Below the pieces are notes generated by a model, which saw only the letters and a list, made by a program, of their open reading frames with translations, had not been told where the DNA came from and ran no database searches. A stretch of 64,000 nt of DNA, from NCBI RefSeq assembly GCF_030272615.1, contig NC_081409.1, forward strand, positions 877,619,594 through 877,683,593, given 5' to 3'. This DNA is from Cryptomeria japonica. Lineage: Eukaryota; Streptophyta; Pinopsida; Cupressales; Cupressaceae. Both the position numbers and the translations under genes were made by a program. This document shows, one piece after another, positions 12,052-23,329 of the stretch (its first letter is position 1; each line of letters opens with the position of its first letter).

Positions 12052-13243
12052 TGTTAGGCCCAATATAGAAAGGTAATGTACTGAGAGGGGAGGGGTGAAT
12101 CAGTACTTCAAAACTTTTCTTCAACAATAACTTTATTGTTATGCATAAACCGAATAGTGCAGTAACATAATATAAAGCTAAAACAAATAGATAACAATCA
12201 TACATGATTCACTCCATAACACATATATTTTGGTTATGCAAAAACTCTTGGTTAGAGAGAAAAACTGCGGTGAAGATGGCACCCACAACTTCACTACTAC
12301 AATAATAAAGGTTGCTCAGTTAGAGCTACATGTTTAGCTATTTCTGATAGCTTACCCTATTAGGAGTATCAAGATCTATTAGATCTACCTTGCTAAAGGA
12401 TTTTACAACACTTAAACTAAATGCTGCACCTGGTTAGAGGCTTTACAATTTATAGACTTGATTGGAGTCTTTTACTCTGTTAAAGGTTTCTCTCACAGCT
12501 TCAAAATATTACATTAAAATCATTATAAATATCTACAACTTTACATCTTAAATGTTATAGCAGATTCTATGTGCTCAGAATAAGATTACCTTGCTTATAG
12601 CATACCTCGGTAACCCATATAGTAACTCGGTAAACCCTTCTGTTTACTCTATTCTTTGACTATTCTCTGAAATCCTTCTCGGTGACCTCTGTGTCTCTGT
12701 AACAGTCATAACACTTAGTCCTTTTACATGTCTTGCTTCATATATTTCTATATCTTCCTTTCTGTCATGCTACATGTATATATCCAATCTTAATCCATGT
12801 TGTATAAATAGATCTCTTATGTCGGTGATCCATTCATTGCTTCGATCTTACAAATATATTTTATCGAATGAATAACCATGCAAAATATTTCATTGGTTAG
12901 ATGACCTCAAAATCATACACAATCTTTAAGTGCAATTTCCAATGAGATAACGGTTCTATGTGCCTCGATCTTGTAACACATTTTCATATGTATGTCCAGG
13001 TTCAATGAATCTGGTAACACGTTTTACTCAGTGTATATCAACTTGGTGTGTCATCTTTGCTGCCCGGTAGACATGGAATGATACTCGATAGACAGCTCGG
13101 TGTATACTACGCTCTGAGACTACTTTCTTCTATAACTGACTAGACTGTGCATACCGACTGAATATTTCAGTAGAGATAACCGACTAGAGTATATAGAATA
13201 ACTTTTGAACATAAAACTAATGGCAACTTGATAAGTAGTAACA
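12052..13243 (-). mobile_element. solo LTR of a copia family, reversed, inside element C
   Basis: Read on the minus strand it starts TGTTACTACTTATC and ends with the C-run box and GGGCCTAACA, the same end type as the solo LTRs at 32328 and 47031. The flanks AGCAA (12047-12051) and AGCAG (13244-13248) match in 4 of 5 positions, as expected for an old target duplication. No internal sequence remains, so the element was lost by LTR-LTR recombination. Confidence 0.85.
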
Positions 13244-14167
13244 AGCAGTATTTGTTGAAGTCTCTTATATCTCATTTTGAGAAGTTATAATCATTGAAAT
13301 TAGAAGTCCACTTTGCCATTATTTGCAAGTGCCAACATGATTTTTTTATGGGGGGTCACTTGTTCATTTATATCTCTTGGTGAAATTCCATTCGGAGGCA
13401 TCTTCATCTGCAGTATTCTACAAAGCTTCTTTGTTGGTGGAATCATTTTCATGTTTTCACATTTGAATATTATATCATGATGTATGCTCTTTCTTGAGAA
13501 ATGTTGTACTCGCACTCTCATAAAAAGCCACACCTCTTTGTATCTTGTCATTATTGACTATTTGATGTAATCCTCTTGTACACATAGATTAAGAATATCT
13601 TGTGAGCCTTGGTGCATGGCTCTAGTTGAGACTTAGATTGTACACATTTTGTGCATGGCTCCCATGAGACTTGGATTGTACTAGTATTTCTACCATTTAT
13701 GAGTATCCAGATGATGCTCAAAGTAGGTTGTCTCCATGCTTGATTTTCTTTTTGTTGCAATGAGTGATTCATCGTCATAGACATTTGTACCTGGTTTTGT
13801 TGCACTTTGACATTATTGGTGCAGCATATGCTCTCTTTCTTCCTTATAGGGAGGTATTTTGGTCATCATCATTGGACCATCCTTGTAGGAGATTTGACAT
13901 TGAGGGAGGGCTTCATGGTCTCTTCTTCTCTCTTATGGGGGGGACATATTTTTGTTCTTCTCATTCATCATTAAGAGTATTGTGTGTTTTCATCATCTCT
14001 CTTTTGGGGGAGGATTTTTTCCCATTGGGTTTTTCTCTCTTTCTCCGCTTTATGGGAGATTGCATTTGCATTTGTACATGGGTACCTTACATGGCCTCGT
14101 AGCCGGGAGCCATCTTGCATTGCTTAGTTGCATTGTAGACTTTAGTGCATTCCCCTGAGTTGCACTT

Positions 14168-14176
14168 AAGGGGGGG
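14168..14176 (+). other. element C polypurine tract
   Basis: AAGGGGGGG immediately before the right LTR TGTTGG. Confidence 0.85.
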
Positions 14177-14641
14177 TGTTGGTGTAAATAATTATTCATC
14201 ATGGATATTATTACACTTTGCTTAAGTTTACTTAGGTACATGCATTAAATAGTAGTTTGGGTATGAGACACTTGGGTGTTTGTGCCACATTGGGATAGTG
14301 TGTGTAGGAGAATTTCCACCTTTTATGGTGTTGATCTTATCTTGTTGTTACATTCCACCTCATGTGGAATATTATATTGTTTCTCCTACCTACCCACACC
14401 TATTTCCTACCCACCCTTGTTTCTTATTGAGCCACATATCATGTTTGTGTGCTCACATATCGATTAGCCTTGCCTATATAAGCAGACTCATCTACATTGT
14501 TTGTACGAGCAATCATTGAACAAAATGTAATGATCTAGTTGATCAGTATTTTCTTGATAGAATATAGTTTATTTCTATCATCTATTTTTTTCTCTCTTAT
14601 TTGTGCTTTCCATTGCCTCTAGATCTTGGCAAAATCTCACA
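14177..14641 (+). repeat. element C right LTR
   Basis: Starts TGTTGGTGTAAATAATTATT, ends AAAATCTCACA, followed by the target duplication AATTT. Confidence 0.94.
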
Positions 14642-14825
14642 AATTTTAATTATATTTAATTAAATTTAAAATGTTAAATTCTGGGCGAAGTTCTCACAAA
14701 TGTGTTCACTTCCCACATTTGGGCCGAAATCCACCCTAAGCCGTTGATCTTTGATCATTCAACGGACGATGGTACCTATTGAGTGTTGTTAGATGTCGTC
14801 GGTCCCATAATAAGGGACATTTAAA
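14642..14825. repeat. continuation of the tandem array after element C
   Basis: TTCTGGGCGAAGTTCTCACA and the CCGTTGATC / CAACGG pair resume directly after element C, so C split a seventh unit. The first 5 bp, AATTT, are the target duplication. Confidence 0.88.
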
Positions 14826-15890
14826 TTTTAAAGATGTGCAATAGTTTGAGATAACTATTATATGAAATTGAAAAATAGTATAAAACATGAAACTTAGTTT
14901 CTAGAATAAAACAAATAACTAAATAAAAATATAAATTTTGAATTTTTGATATACAATTTGAAAGGTAAATGTTAAATATTAAAAAGAAAGCATTCAATAT
15001 TAAATCTAAAATATTAATTTAAAGTTTAACAAAATTCTTTAAAAATATGTTTACTATATATAATTTTAGAAAATAGTTTTAAAATATATATAAAAGTTCA
15101 ACATAAATTTAGTGTATTAATTTAAAGTTTAACAAAATTCTTTAAAAATATGTTTACGATATATAATTTAAAAAAATAATTTTAAAATATATATAAAAGT
15201 TCAACATAAATTTAGTGTAATATAAATTTTAATTTAATAAATAAATAAAGACTAAATATATATATATAAAAGTTCATTGTTCAACATAAATTTAGTTTAA
15301 TATAGATTTTAATTTAATATAATTAAAATAAGTTTAATATAATTAAAATAAGTAAATTTAGTTTAATATAAGTAAGTTGGAGTTTTAGTTCAAATCTTAA
15401 CTATATATTTATAAAATTCTAATCAACCATAATCAATGTACAAATAATTAATGGAACAAACTGAATTTAAAGGAAGAAGCATTAAATATAGAGGAAGAAG
15501 CATTACATAAAAAAGATCTCAGTATTAAATTTATTTCCATTGTTTAACAAATAATTGAAATAACATAGCTCATATACAAAAAGCATTTGAAAAACTTTAA
15601 TTAATAAAAATGAAATAGAATTATAGAAAACATTTTTAATATTTATATCCATAAGACTCTAAGAGGCAAACTGAAACAAATTGGAATTTGGAAAATTATC
15701 ATTAATATTTATGCTTTGTAAATTTACAATTTTTATGTCTAAGACTTGAGTCCCTCAAAAACTTAAAAGCCAAAATGAGTGAGACACTGGCACTGAGCCT
15801 GTTAGGTTTCGAGGACATAGGAAAAAAAAACTACTAGAGGCCTAGGGGGGCCGGGCTAGGGCACCGGTAGTGGAATTGTTTACAATTTTG
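14826..15890. other. AT-rich stretch without genes, with a 103-bp tandem duplication
   Basis: No coding signal. Two near-identical 103-bp units lie at 15013-15115 and 15116-15218 (start ATTAATTTAAAGTTTAAC), followed by shorter TTTAATATAATTAAAATAAG repeats (15300-15370). Confidence 0.75.
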
Positions 15891-15899
15891 CCCTAAGAA

Positions 15900-16500
15900 T
15901 CTGGCCCTCATTCCATGTAGAATTCTTCAGACAGCATAAGCTGAGAGAATTCTTCAAGGCACATGTAGTTTGGAAAGTCGTCCAAGAGCAACCATTTCCG
16001 GAGGAAGTCCCTGCCAATCTACGCCCATTTCTTGTGATGCATCAACTATTCCGCATTCAGGTTCAGGAGAAATGGTTGCCTGGCCACTGGCACTGTTTGG
16101 TCAGGGAGGAGAAGCTTGGATAATTCACTCGCCCAAGGGATCCCCACCCCTTCTTCTACAAGGACGACAATGGTAATGTCATCTCCAAGGAAGTCTTCCT
16201 TAAAAACCTTCCTCAACAGCATCAACATATCCACCTTGTCTCCTTCGAGGTCAAGAAGAGATGCTAAGAAACAAGATGTAATGTCCGTGTTAACACAATA
16301 CCTATTTTCATTCGCAGAAACTCTCTGCCCAACACCATCAGCACAGCCTCATTGGTGAATGACCCAACCTCCTTACAGACTGATTGGAGGGTTGGGTCTC
16401 TAATGGAGCCTAGAAAGGCCCTCTGGTCCTCTGCATAAGTGCTTCTCAAGAGGATGGGAGTGTCCATCTTGAGAAAGCAGATTAACAAATTAAACAACCA
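15900..16500 (-). pseudogene. unidentified broken reading frame
   Basis: Minus-strand frames 16497-16264 and 16262-16046 read as ordinary soluble protein (for example DLEGDKVDMLMLLRKVF and KLLLPDQTVPVARQPFLL), and continue with changes of frame to about 15920 (LLDDFPNYMCLEEFSQL). Composition and continuity suggest an old coding sequence, perhaps of a transposon; I do not recognise it. Confidence 0.35.
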
Positions 16501-16867
16501 GAGCCTATAAACCTAAACCAGAGGAATAATTTAAATACAACTCTGATGATTTATCTACCAAATGGCAAAGGCTAATTGAAGATGAAAGAAGCAGAGACTA
16601 TATACAAATAGCTGAAGCTCTTGATTGTAATAATTACTTCTTTAACTGTATTAATTGCTTAAAATTTTTTAAAATATTTCTTATCTCTATAAATCTTTCC
16701 CATAAATGCACTATTGTGCGAAAATGAAAACAACTATAAACAAGTACCAAGTTGGCAAGTATCACATTGGAAGTCCTGGGGACAAAGTGGATTGCAATTA
16801 CTGAAAAGATATTTATTAAATGAACGAAATTATCGATTGTGATTCGTGACATTTGATACATGTCTAT

Positions 16868-17000
16868 TAAATCCAATTCCATTCCGGGTGAGCTATGTTC
16901 TCTTCAGAAAATTGGGCCGAAATAAAACTTCAACCATTGATCTTCGATCATCGAATGGTTTAAAAATCATTGATAGATTTTAGGTATGTGTCACCCTTCA
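16868..17000. repeat. diverged single unit resembling the 9.3-kb array
   Basis: Contains CATTCCGGGTGAGCTATGTT, TTGGGCCGAAAT and CCATTGATCTTCGATCATCG in the same order as the array unit at 9.3-10.9 kb, but strongly changed. Confidence 0.5.
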
Positions 17001-17099
17001 TGTGTCAAAGAGGTCGTGCTTATTGATACATCATGTAGAGTCCGGACTCATTGTATCATGAATTTATGTGATGTGATGTTCCTTGTCTATTAATGGCAA

Positions 17100-17470
17100 T
17101 GAATTCATGAAATCGCCAATAAATTATATATTTTTCCATAAATAACAAAATATTCGCCAAAACAAATTAAATAATTTTCAAGCGGTGGATAAAAATCGCC
17201 AATACATTTAAATAATTTTCAAGCGGTGGATAAAAATCGCCAATACATTTAAATAATTTTTTCTTTGGAGTAAAATTTTTTGCTCATACAATTATATATT
17301 TGTTCCTTTTAACAAAAATTATTTGCCTCCCACAATAAATATTTTTCCCATACAACAAGGTATTATTCGCGAGGAATTTATGGAATTTTCGTACCCTAGA
17401 AAAAAATCGCCAATACGAAATAATTTTTTTCCCCCTTTTAAAAAAAAAATTCGCCATCAATATGAAAATT
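17100..17470. repeat. repeat zone with TCGCCAA words and a 41-bp tandem repeat
   Basis: ATCGCCAATA or close variants occur near 17114, 17151, 17196, 17237, 17406 and 17447. Units 17169-17209 and 17210-17250 are a near-perfect 41-bp tandem pair (AAATAATTTTCAAGCGGTGG...). Such word clusters are typical of subterminal zones of DNA transposons. No gene seen. Confidence 0.7.
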
Positions 17471-17893
17471 TCCCCCCGAAATAAATGTCTGATTCACTAG
17501 GATTTTACACAGTTGCCGAGGGGGTGGTTTCTTAAAGTTATCCCTATTACATACACAATCCAGATTCATACGTAAACTGAAAAACCCTTGACCATTCAAT
17601 TCAGAGTGAAAACATAAATTCAACACAAAGACAATTATGTGAAGATCTCAAACTGTAAATGATATTGATATTATATTCATAATGATATCAGAAAGTAAAT
17701 TCAAAATGCGATTCGACTATGCACTTATCAAATTCTTGAACAATTGAACTATTATAACTATATAAGAATTTTCAACATCAATTAAAGTGGCCAACTGGCC
17801 ATCCCTCTCTACCGATCAAAAAGAAAAAGTGGCCATCCCTCTCAAATTAATCTTGGAATCCTTTTATAAGATGAGGATTCAACAAGCTTAGAA

Positions 17894-20800
17894 TTATTGT
17901 GAGGAATCTTGGGTAGCAACCTGACATTTCTTCTTTTTCTTTAGCATGACTTGCCACCTATCCACCTCTTTGTCTATTAGCCAACTGAATGCCTTTATCT
18001 CTTCCATCTTTGCAACTGAATCTATCCATCTGGCATCTGTAACTGTCCTGGCCTCAACAATAAACTTTGCATGGTCAACCTCAACCTTGAACAGTGAATC
18101 AAGCATACCATTAAGGAAATCAACATCAACTTGTTCATCTATATGCTTGATTATTTCTTCTTGCTCCAGATTCAAATCAAATTCCCCGGTCCAATTAGAA
18201 ACTGATTTCAAATCTCCATTACTACCATAAATTGAACGCACCAATTTACTATAACCTTCCCCAAATGTCTGCAATTTTTCATTTATAAGCACATGCTTCC
18301 CTGTGAAAAATGCATAAGTTGCATTCATTACCTCCACCATGTCTTTAGTGTCATTGATCTTGGGAGGGAACTCGTCACTATACATCATTGCATTATCTAG
18401 CTTATCCATTAATTAGCTTCTTCCTGACCAAACATTGAACAAAGGTCCAAGAAAAGTGATAGCCTCAGAGGATGTTTTACTTGCCTCTTTCAAAGAAATG
18501 TGCAAATCATGCACTACCATCAATTTTCCTTTCAATACATTAATCCTTTGTTTCAAAATTCCTGACACAACAAAGATAGCCTTGACATTTTTTTCCTTTT
18601 CAAGATTTTCAATTATCTCTGTGTATTCCTCCATTTTTGCTGTCACATCAGCTGGTATTTCTTGTACTTGTTCTGTAATCTGTATTGGAGGGGGCTCATT
18701 TGCAATTTTTTCTTTCAACTCCACTAACTCTTCCTCCAAAGCGCCCTTCTTCATCAGTGTCTCTTCGTATTTTTTAGATAATGCAATCAATTGGCTATAT
18801 TTTTTTGTGTATCTTCTTGACAAATCCTCTGTTTTTGATAAATTCATGAGAGAAACTTGAGTAAAAAATGAGGCAATCTCCGTGTCATTTGTGTTCTACA
18901 AATTCCAGATCATCCTGTCAGCTTTCTTTTCTACTTGGATATTTAGAAGGTGGGGCTTTTGACTAGAAGGTGCCAAAGACAAAGTAGTAAGTGTCTTTGA
19001 CTTAGGATTAAATCTTGATCCTCTTATTACATCTCCAATTTTTAATTCAGTTTTAAACATTAGGTCCTCTTGCTTCCTAATTTGATCAATAATAAAAATA
19101 GACTAGATATCCCAGTTAGGCATCACAATCGTACCAGTACTCTTAATGAATTGTCTTTCCTATTCCATAGATATTTGCTCCCTATCAGGATCATATTCCT
19201 ACAGTGCCTTGATGATCTGCTTTTTCTTTTCTACATTTCCTTCCTCTATGATCAGATTTTGTCTTAATTGATTTTGTTTCAACCTTGTCAAAAAACTTTT
19301 AAATTCATCCGACTTAATAAAGTCATCATCTTTCATGAACTCATTTGAAAACATCACACACTCATCAAAGCCTTGAGAAAGGGCTTCATTTGTTTCTCCA
19401 TGTTCTTCATTCTACCTTTCTTCTCTGAGATGTGTCCTTATTTGATGAAAGTAGTGTCCTTGTTCTGTAACAATTACTCTAGCAGGGTCTCTCCTCACAA
19501 TTGTACTGACCTCTTTGGTTTTTTGTTTCTTTGTAGTTGGCACTCGGGTAGATTGAACTTCATCCCCATTCTCTACATCATCAACAAACATACTAAGTGG
19601 CCTCTTGCCATGTGAAGAATGCCCATCTTGGGGGTCCTGCTACTGAGCAACCACTTTTGGAATTTGAGGCATTTGTTCCATCAGAGTTTCATATAAACTC
19701 AACATTCTGTTAATCCTCTCTAGGTACGGGTTATCAGGGCAAAAACCTGAGAAACTAGGGTCAACAACCTTCAATTCTACTTCAACTCTAATCAAATTTT
19801 TCCATTTTCTTCTCCTTTCTTGTACTTTCTCTTTTCTTAGCAAATTTCTAACCACATCTTCATCATCTAATGGTTCATGGTCCTTTATTGTGGCCCAAGG
19901 TGTCATTTTTGGCAATGCACATTTTATAAATTGTCCAGGATCACAAAATCTAGACACAACATTAACCAACGTATACTACTTAAGGAAATTATTTACTTCA
20001 TCAAAGGAACTCCTACCAATGGTAAAATCAGACGCAACCCAAAGCCTAGGAAGAAGAGAACCCTTCCTATGTCTCTCAAGGTATTCTTTTTCAACTAGGG
20101 TCAATTGCCAAATAAACTCCATAAAAGAAATCCTAATTGAAACAAATTTTGGTAAAATATGGGGAGGTGAGGACACCCATAGACTCTGATCACAGTAAAG
20201 TTATCAAAACACAAAAATTCCTCCTAGTTATGTGAAATAGACTAGTTTGGAACATACTAGTAAGGTCTCAAAACTCTCCTAACATTAATTGACAATCGTT
20301 CCCTATTTATTCCTAGCATTTCCATAATTGGCAAAACAATCCAATTTTCAAAGAAAAGGAAAGAAGAATGGGGAGAACTACTGTCCCAAACCTGGGTCCA
20401 TCTTTGTAGTGGCATTAAGACACCCAATTCTTCTCTAAAAAGCTCCAATTCTTTATCCATGAACTCAACATTATAGAACAAGATTAAATGCATCAGCAAT
20501 GAATAATGCTTGAATGTAGGGCTGGGTGTACCACTCTAAATTTCAACTAGAGCATTATGAATGTGTTCAACCACATAGCCCACATAATCGTAATCTTTGT
20601 TAACATCTGGGTGTTGAATGTCCATAGCCATCATTAGTAATTCAGCTAACACTATTGAATCTCCATCAAAAACTAGCACTCTGCATAATCCATAGATTGT
20701 ACAATGCATACAATGGTGGAAAGGTGTGATGTCAAATGGTGGTTGGATACTATCTGGAATTATAACCGGTTTCCTATTCACCCTAGGCATGTATTTGAGT

Positions 20801-21420
20801 ATTGCATGATTCTTGATAGCACCTTTGTATTTGTCATAATCCTCTGCAATCCACTCCAAATCTATATATGTACATGTAGCACCAGTAATCTAGAAAGCTT
20901 CAACAAAGCTATCTCCGTTAATTGAAACTAGGGTAGACTGGTTCTTTCTTCTAATTATCCTAGATACTCGAAAATAGTGTTTGGCCAACTCTTTGATCAA
21001 ATCCACATCAACATACACATCGGGCATAATTAACTTTGCCATATTTAAATTCCAAGTGTTTGACATCGAGACACCCTTAACCCTATTATTTCAAAAATAA
21101 TGAAATAGAGTAGAACCAGTCATATGAAGCGTGGTTGGGTTTCTGCATTGGCTCCATAAATCTTTCCATGCCAAATCATTTGTATTCAAAGCAATGAAAG
21201 TCCCTGGCAGCAAATCTACAAACTCTTCTTTGTATTTCTTAACTGTCTTTTCCTCAATGGCACTGGCCTTGGGCTTGGAACCTCTAGGTCCTCCACTTGT
21301 CATGGCCTTGGGCTTGGAACCTCCAGTTCCATTCACCGCCTTGCTAATTTTAGCTGTAGGAGAAAAACTTAACCAATTTTCTAAAATTTTCCCACACGCA
21401 ACACTCTGAATTCTCCAACA
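17894..21420 (-). pseudogene. relic gene of unnamed protein family, copy B, with coiled-coil C-terminus
   Basis: Reads leftward through frames 21336-21091, about 21034-20536 (one TAG at plus 20890-20892), 20499-20257, 20176-19976, 19969-19640, 18847-18413 and 18409-17894. The N-terminal part is basic with a repeated GSKPKA. The middle has LVSINGDSFVEAF, equivalent to IISINKEEFARLL of copy A, then EHIHNALVEI and a segment like EHIVKSMQKQ of A. The C-terminal third (18847-17894) is rich in Glu/Lys heptads (KYEETLMKKGALEEELVEL) and should be coiled coil, ending in a KKKKK stretch. A TCGC-word array lies just 5'. No family name can be given safely; function unknown. Confidence 0.7.
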
Positions 21421-21529
21421 TTGTTGTAGAGCTCAATTCACTGGTTTACCTCAAAGATAGAATGCATAAATGGCAAATGCAATTATACAAAATCTCAGCT
21501 CGATCATGCAATTTATGGTATTTGGGCGT

Positions 21530-22790
21530 CATCACTTCTCTCAAGTCTCATTAATTGCCACACTTGCATGAACTAGCTACTGTGGCATTAATTCAAAGCT
21601 GAAGTACTCAAGTGAAATTTGAATTCATGCCCTTCTATTTGATTGGCGGTTGCCATTCAAAACTTTTTCACAACCTGACAAACAAGTCCACGTGTCAATC
21701 CCCATCTTTAATTACACACTCACAACCGGTTATAACAATTTGGAAAGTAATTGGCGAGTTAGCGACAATGCTACCAAATACTCTTAATCGCAAGCTCGCA
21801 ACCCCTTTTACGAATCCTCAAAGAATCTCGTGAGTGAGCGACAGCCATTGATCTTCATCAAGCCCTTCAGTTGAAACCTCGCAACAACATTTGTAATATT
21901 CTTTCTTTACCTGCGAGTTGGAAACCACTACAAATCTAACAAAACAACTTATTTCATCGCAAGCTCGCAACTTGAAACTTAACTTCACTTAAACGGTTAT
22001 ACCCTTGCGATCCTGTGACAACAAGACACTTAACCGCCATCACATGCTCGCAACACATTTTGAATTAAGACTTACAAACCCGCGTGCATGTGATGACCAC
22101 AAAATCAGACCAAAACTTACCTATTGCCAGATCGCAACATAAAATGCTAAACAACTTCAAAACCTGGGAGCAAGCGATGAAACCAACTAAGCTACGATAC
22201 CAACCACATCGCATGATCGCAAATTAAAATGACTTAATCGTGAACACCTCACAACCTTGCGATAACATAAAATCATACCCAGTCACAACCTCGCAACAAA
22301 AAATGGCCAAATGCAAAACATCTTGTGAGGTAGCGACAACTTAAATCTCCCAGTACTCGCAAACTCGCAACTTAAAATGACTTGATGATAAAGGACTTGT
22401 GAGCTAGCAATAACCATAAAATATCAAAACTTTTTATCTCTTGACCGCAACGAACTAGCAAGTACCAACAAAATTTGATGTTTTATGTTAATTACCATCA
22501 TAAATAGGCACGAGCAGTGGCACACAGACCATTAATGACTTACTCGCTAACTCTCATGGCTATAATGCATGTAATCAAACCAATTTGAGACCTCGCGACC
22601 AAACCAATTTCATTAAAAATCTCTAGCTCTCTAACATAAAATGCTAACACTCAAAAAACTAGAGACCTCCTGATTTAAACTCAAACTAACACTCGCTAAC
22701 TCGCCACTTAAATTGTTAAACATGAAATTTATCTGTGAGTTAGAGATGAAACATTAAACATGTTTCATTGTCTGACCACCCATTTGACCA
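21530..22790. repeat. array of TCGCAA / GCGA words, about 20 units of about 42 bp
   Basis: CTCGCAAC, GATCGCAAC, TTAGCGAC, GAGCGAC and CTTGCGAT recur every about 35-60 bp in both orientations, often followed by TTAAAATGAC or a run of A/C. The region is otherwise AT-rich, so CpG-containing words stand out. No reading frame of interest. It resembles a subterminal repeat zone of a DNA transposon, or a diverged minisatellite. Confidence 0.75.
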
Positions 22791-23320
22791 CACTTGACGT
22801 TGACATGGACAAATAAAGGGAGGACAACTCATATTTTCAACACACGACAACTTCGGTTTACTAGCCAACTAAGACAAAAAAACAAACACAAAACCCTAAT
22901 CGCCATGAACATCATGTTAAGCATTTAATGTAGAACATTAGAAAGGTTTTAACAATTATGCAATATGATTCATTTTATGGATCTTGTGACACAAATTGTT
23001 GCATTTCATGCTCAAGATTCAACATAATGTGGAACCAATTTACTAATAATTCAATTGTTTACTAATAATTTAAAAAATAAATTCTAATTGTTTACTAATA
23101 ATTCAAATTCATAATTAAAAATATGAAATAAGTATCCATTCTGATTGACAAATTCAAGAAATACAATATCAAAAATCATCAATGACAACTATAGTATTGC
23201 AAATTGAAATTGTAATATGACTCAAGAACTGTAGTATAATTATAAATACCTATAAACTGACTACTAATTCACTTCTGACTTAGTCTAAGGCTTCTATATC
23301 CCAAATGGACTCAAGATCTG
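22791..23320. other. AT-rich spacer without gene
   Basis: Only short repeats such as TTGTTTACTAATAATT (near 23035-23105). No coding signal seen. Confidence 0.6.
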
Positions 23321-23329
23321 GAAACTGAC

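Larger units (their letters stand above)
10991..14641 (+). mobile_element. element C: non-autonomous LTR retrotransposon with TSD AATTT
   Basis: Direct LTRs 10991-11431 and 14177-14641, a primer site at 11432, a polypurine tract at 14168-14176 and identical 5-bp flanks AATTT (10986-10990, 14642-14646). The internal part is 2745 bp, but 1192 bp of it is a nested solo LTR, leaving about 1.55 kb with no gag or pol similarity. It must have been mobilised by proteins from another copia element. The LTRs differ by a short indel (the right one has extra CACACCTATTTCCTACCCAC-like sequence). Confidence 0.94.

Noticed and set aside
13764-14102. 112-codon ORF in element C
   Set aside because: T-rich DNA giving a Phe/Leu/Ser-rich product; no recognised domain.
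14826-15890. Matrix-attachment or origin-like AT-rich DNA
   Set aside because: Only base composition supports it; no specific motif could be shown.
21530-22790. CRISPR-like array
   Set aside because: Units are short words in both orientations with uneven spacing and no constant repeat; plant DNA.
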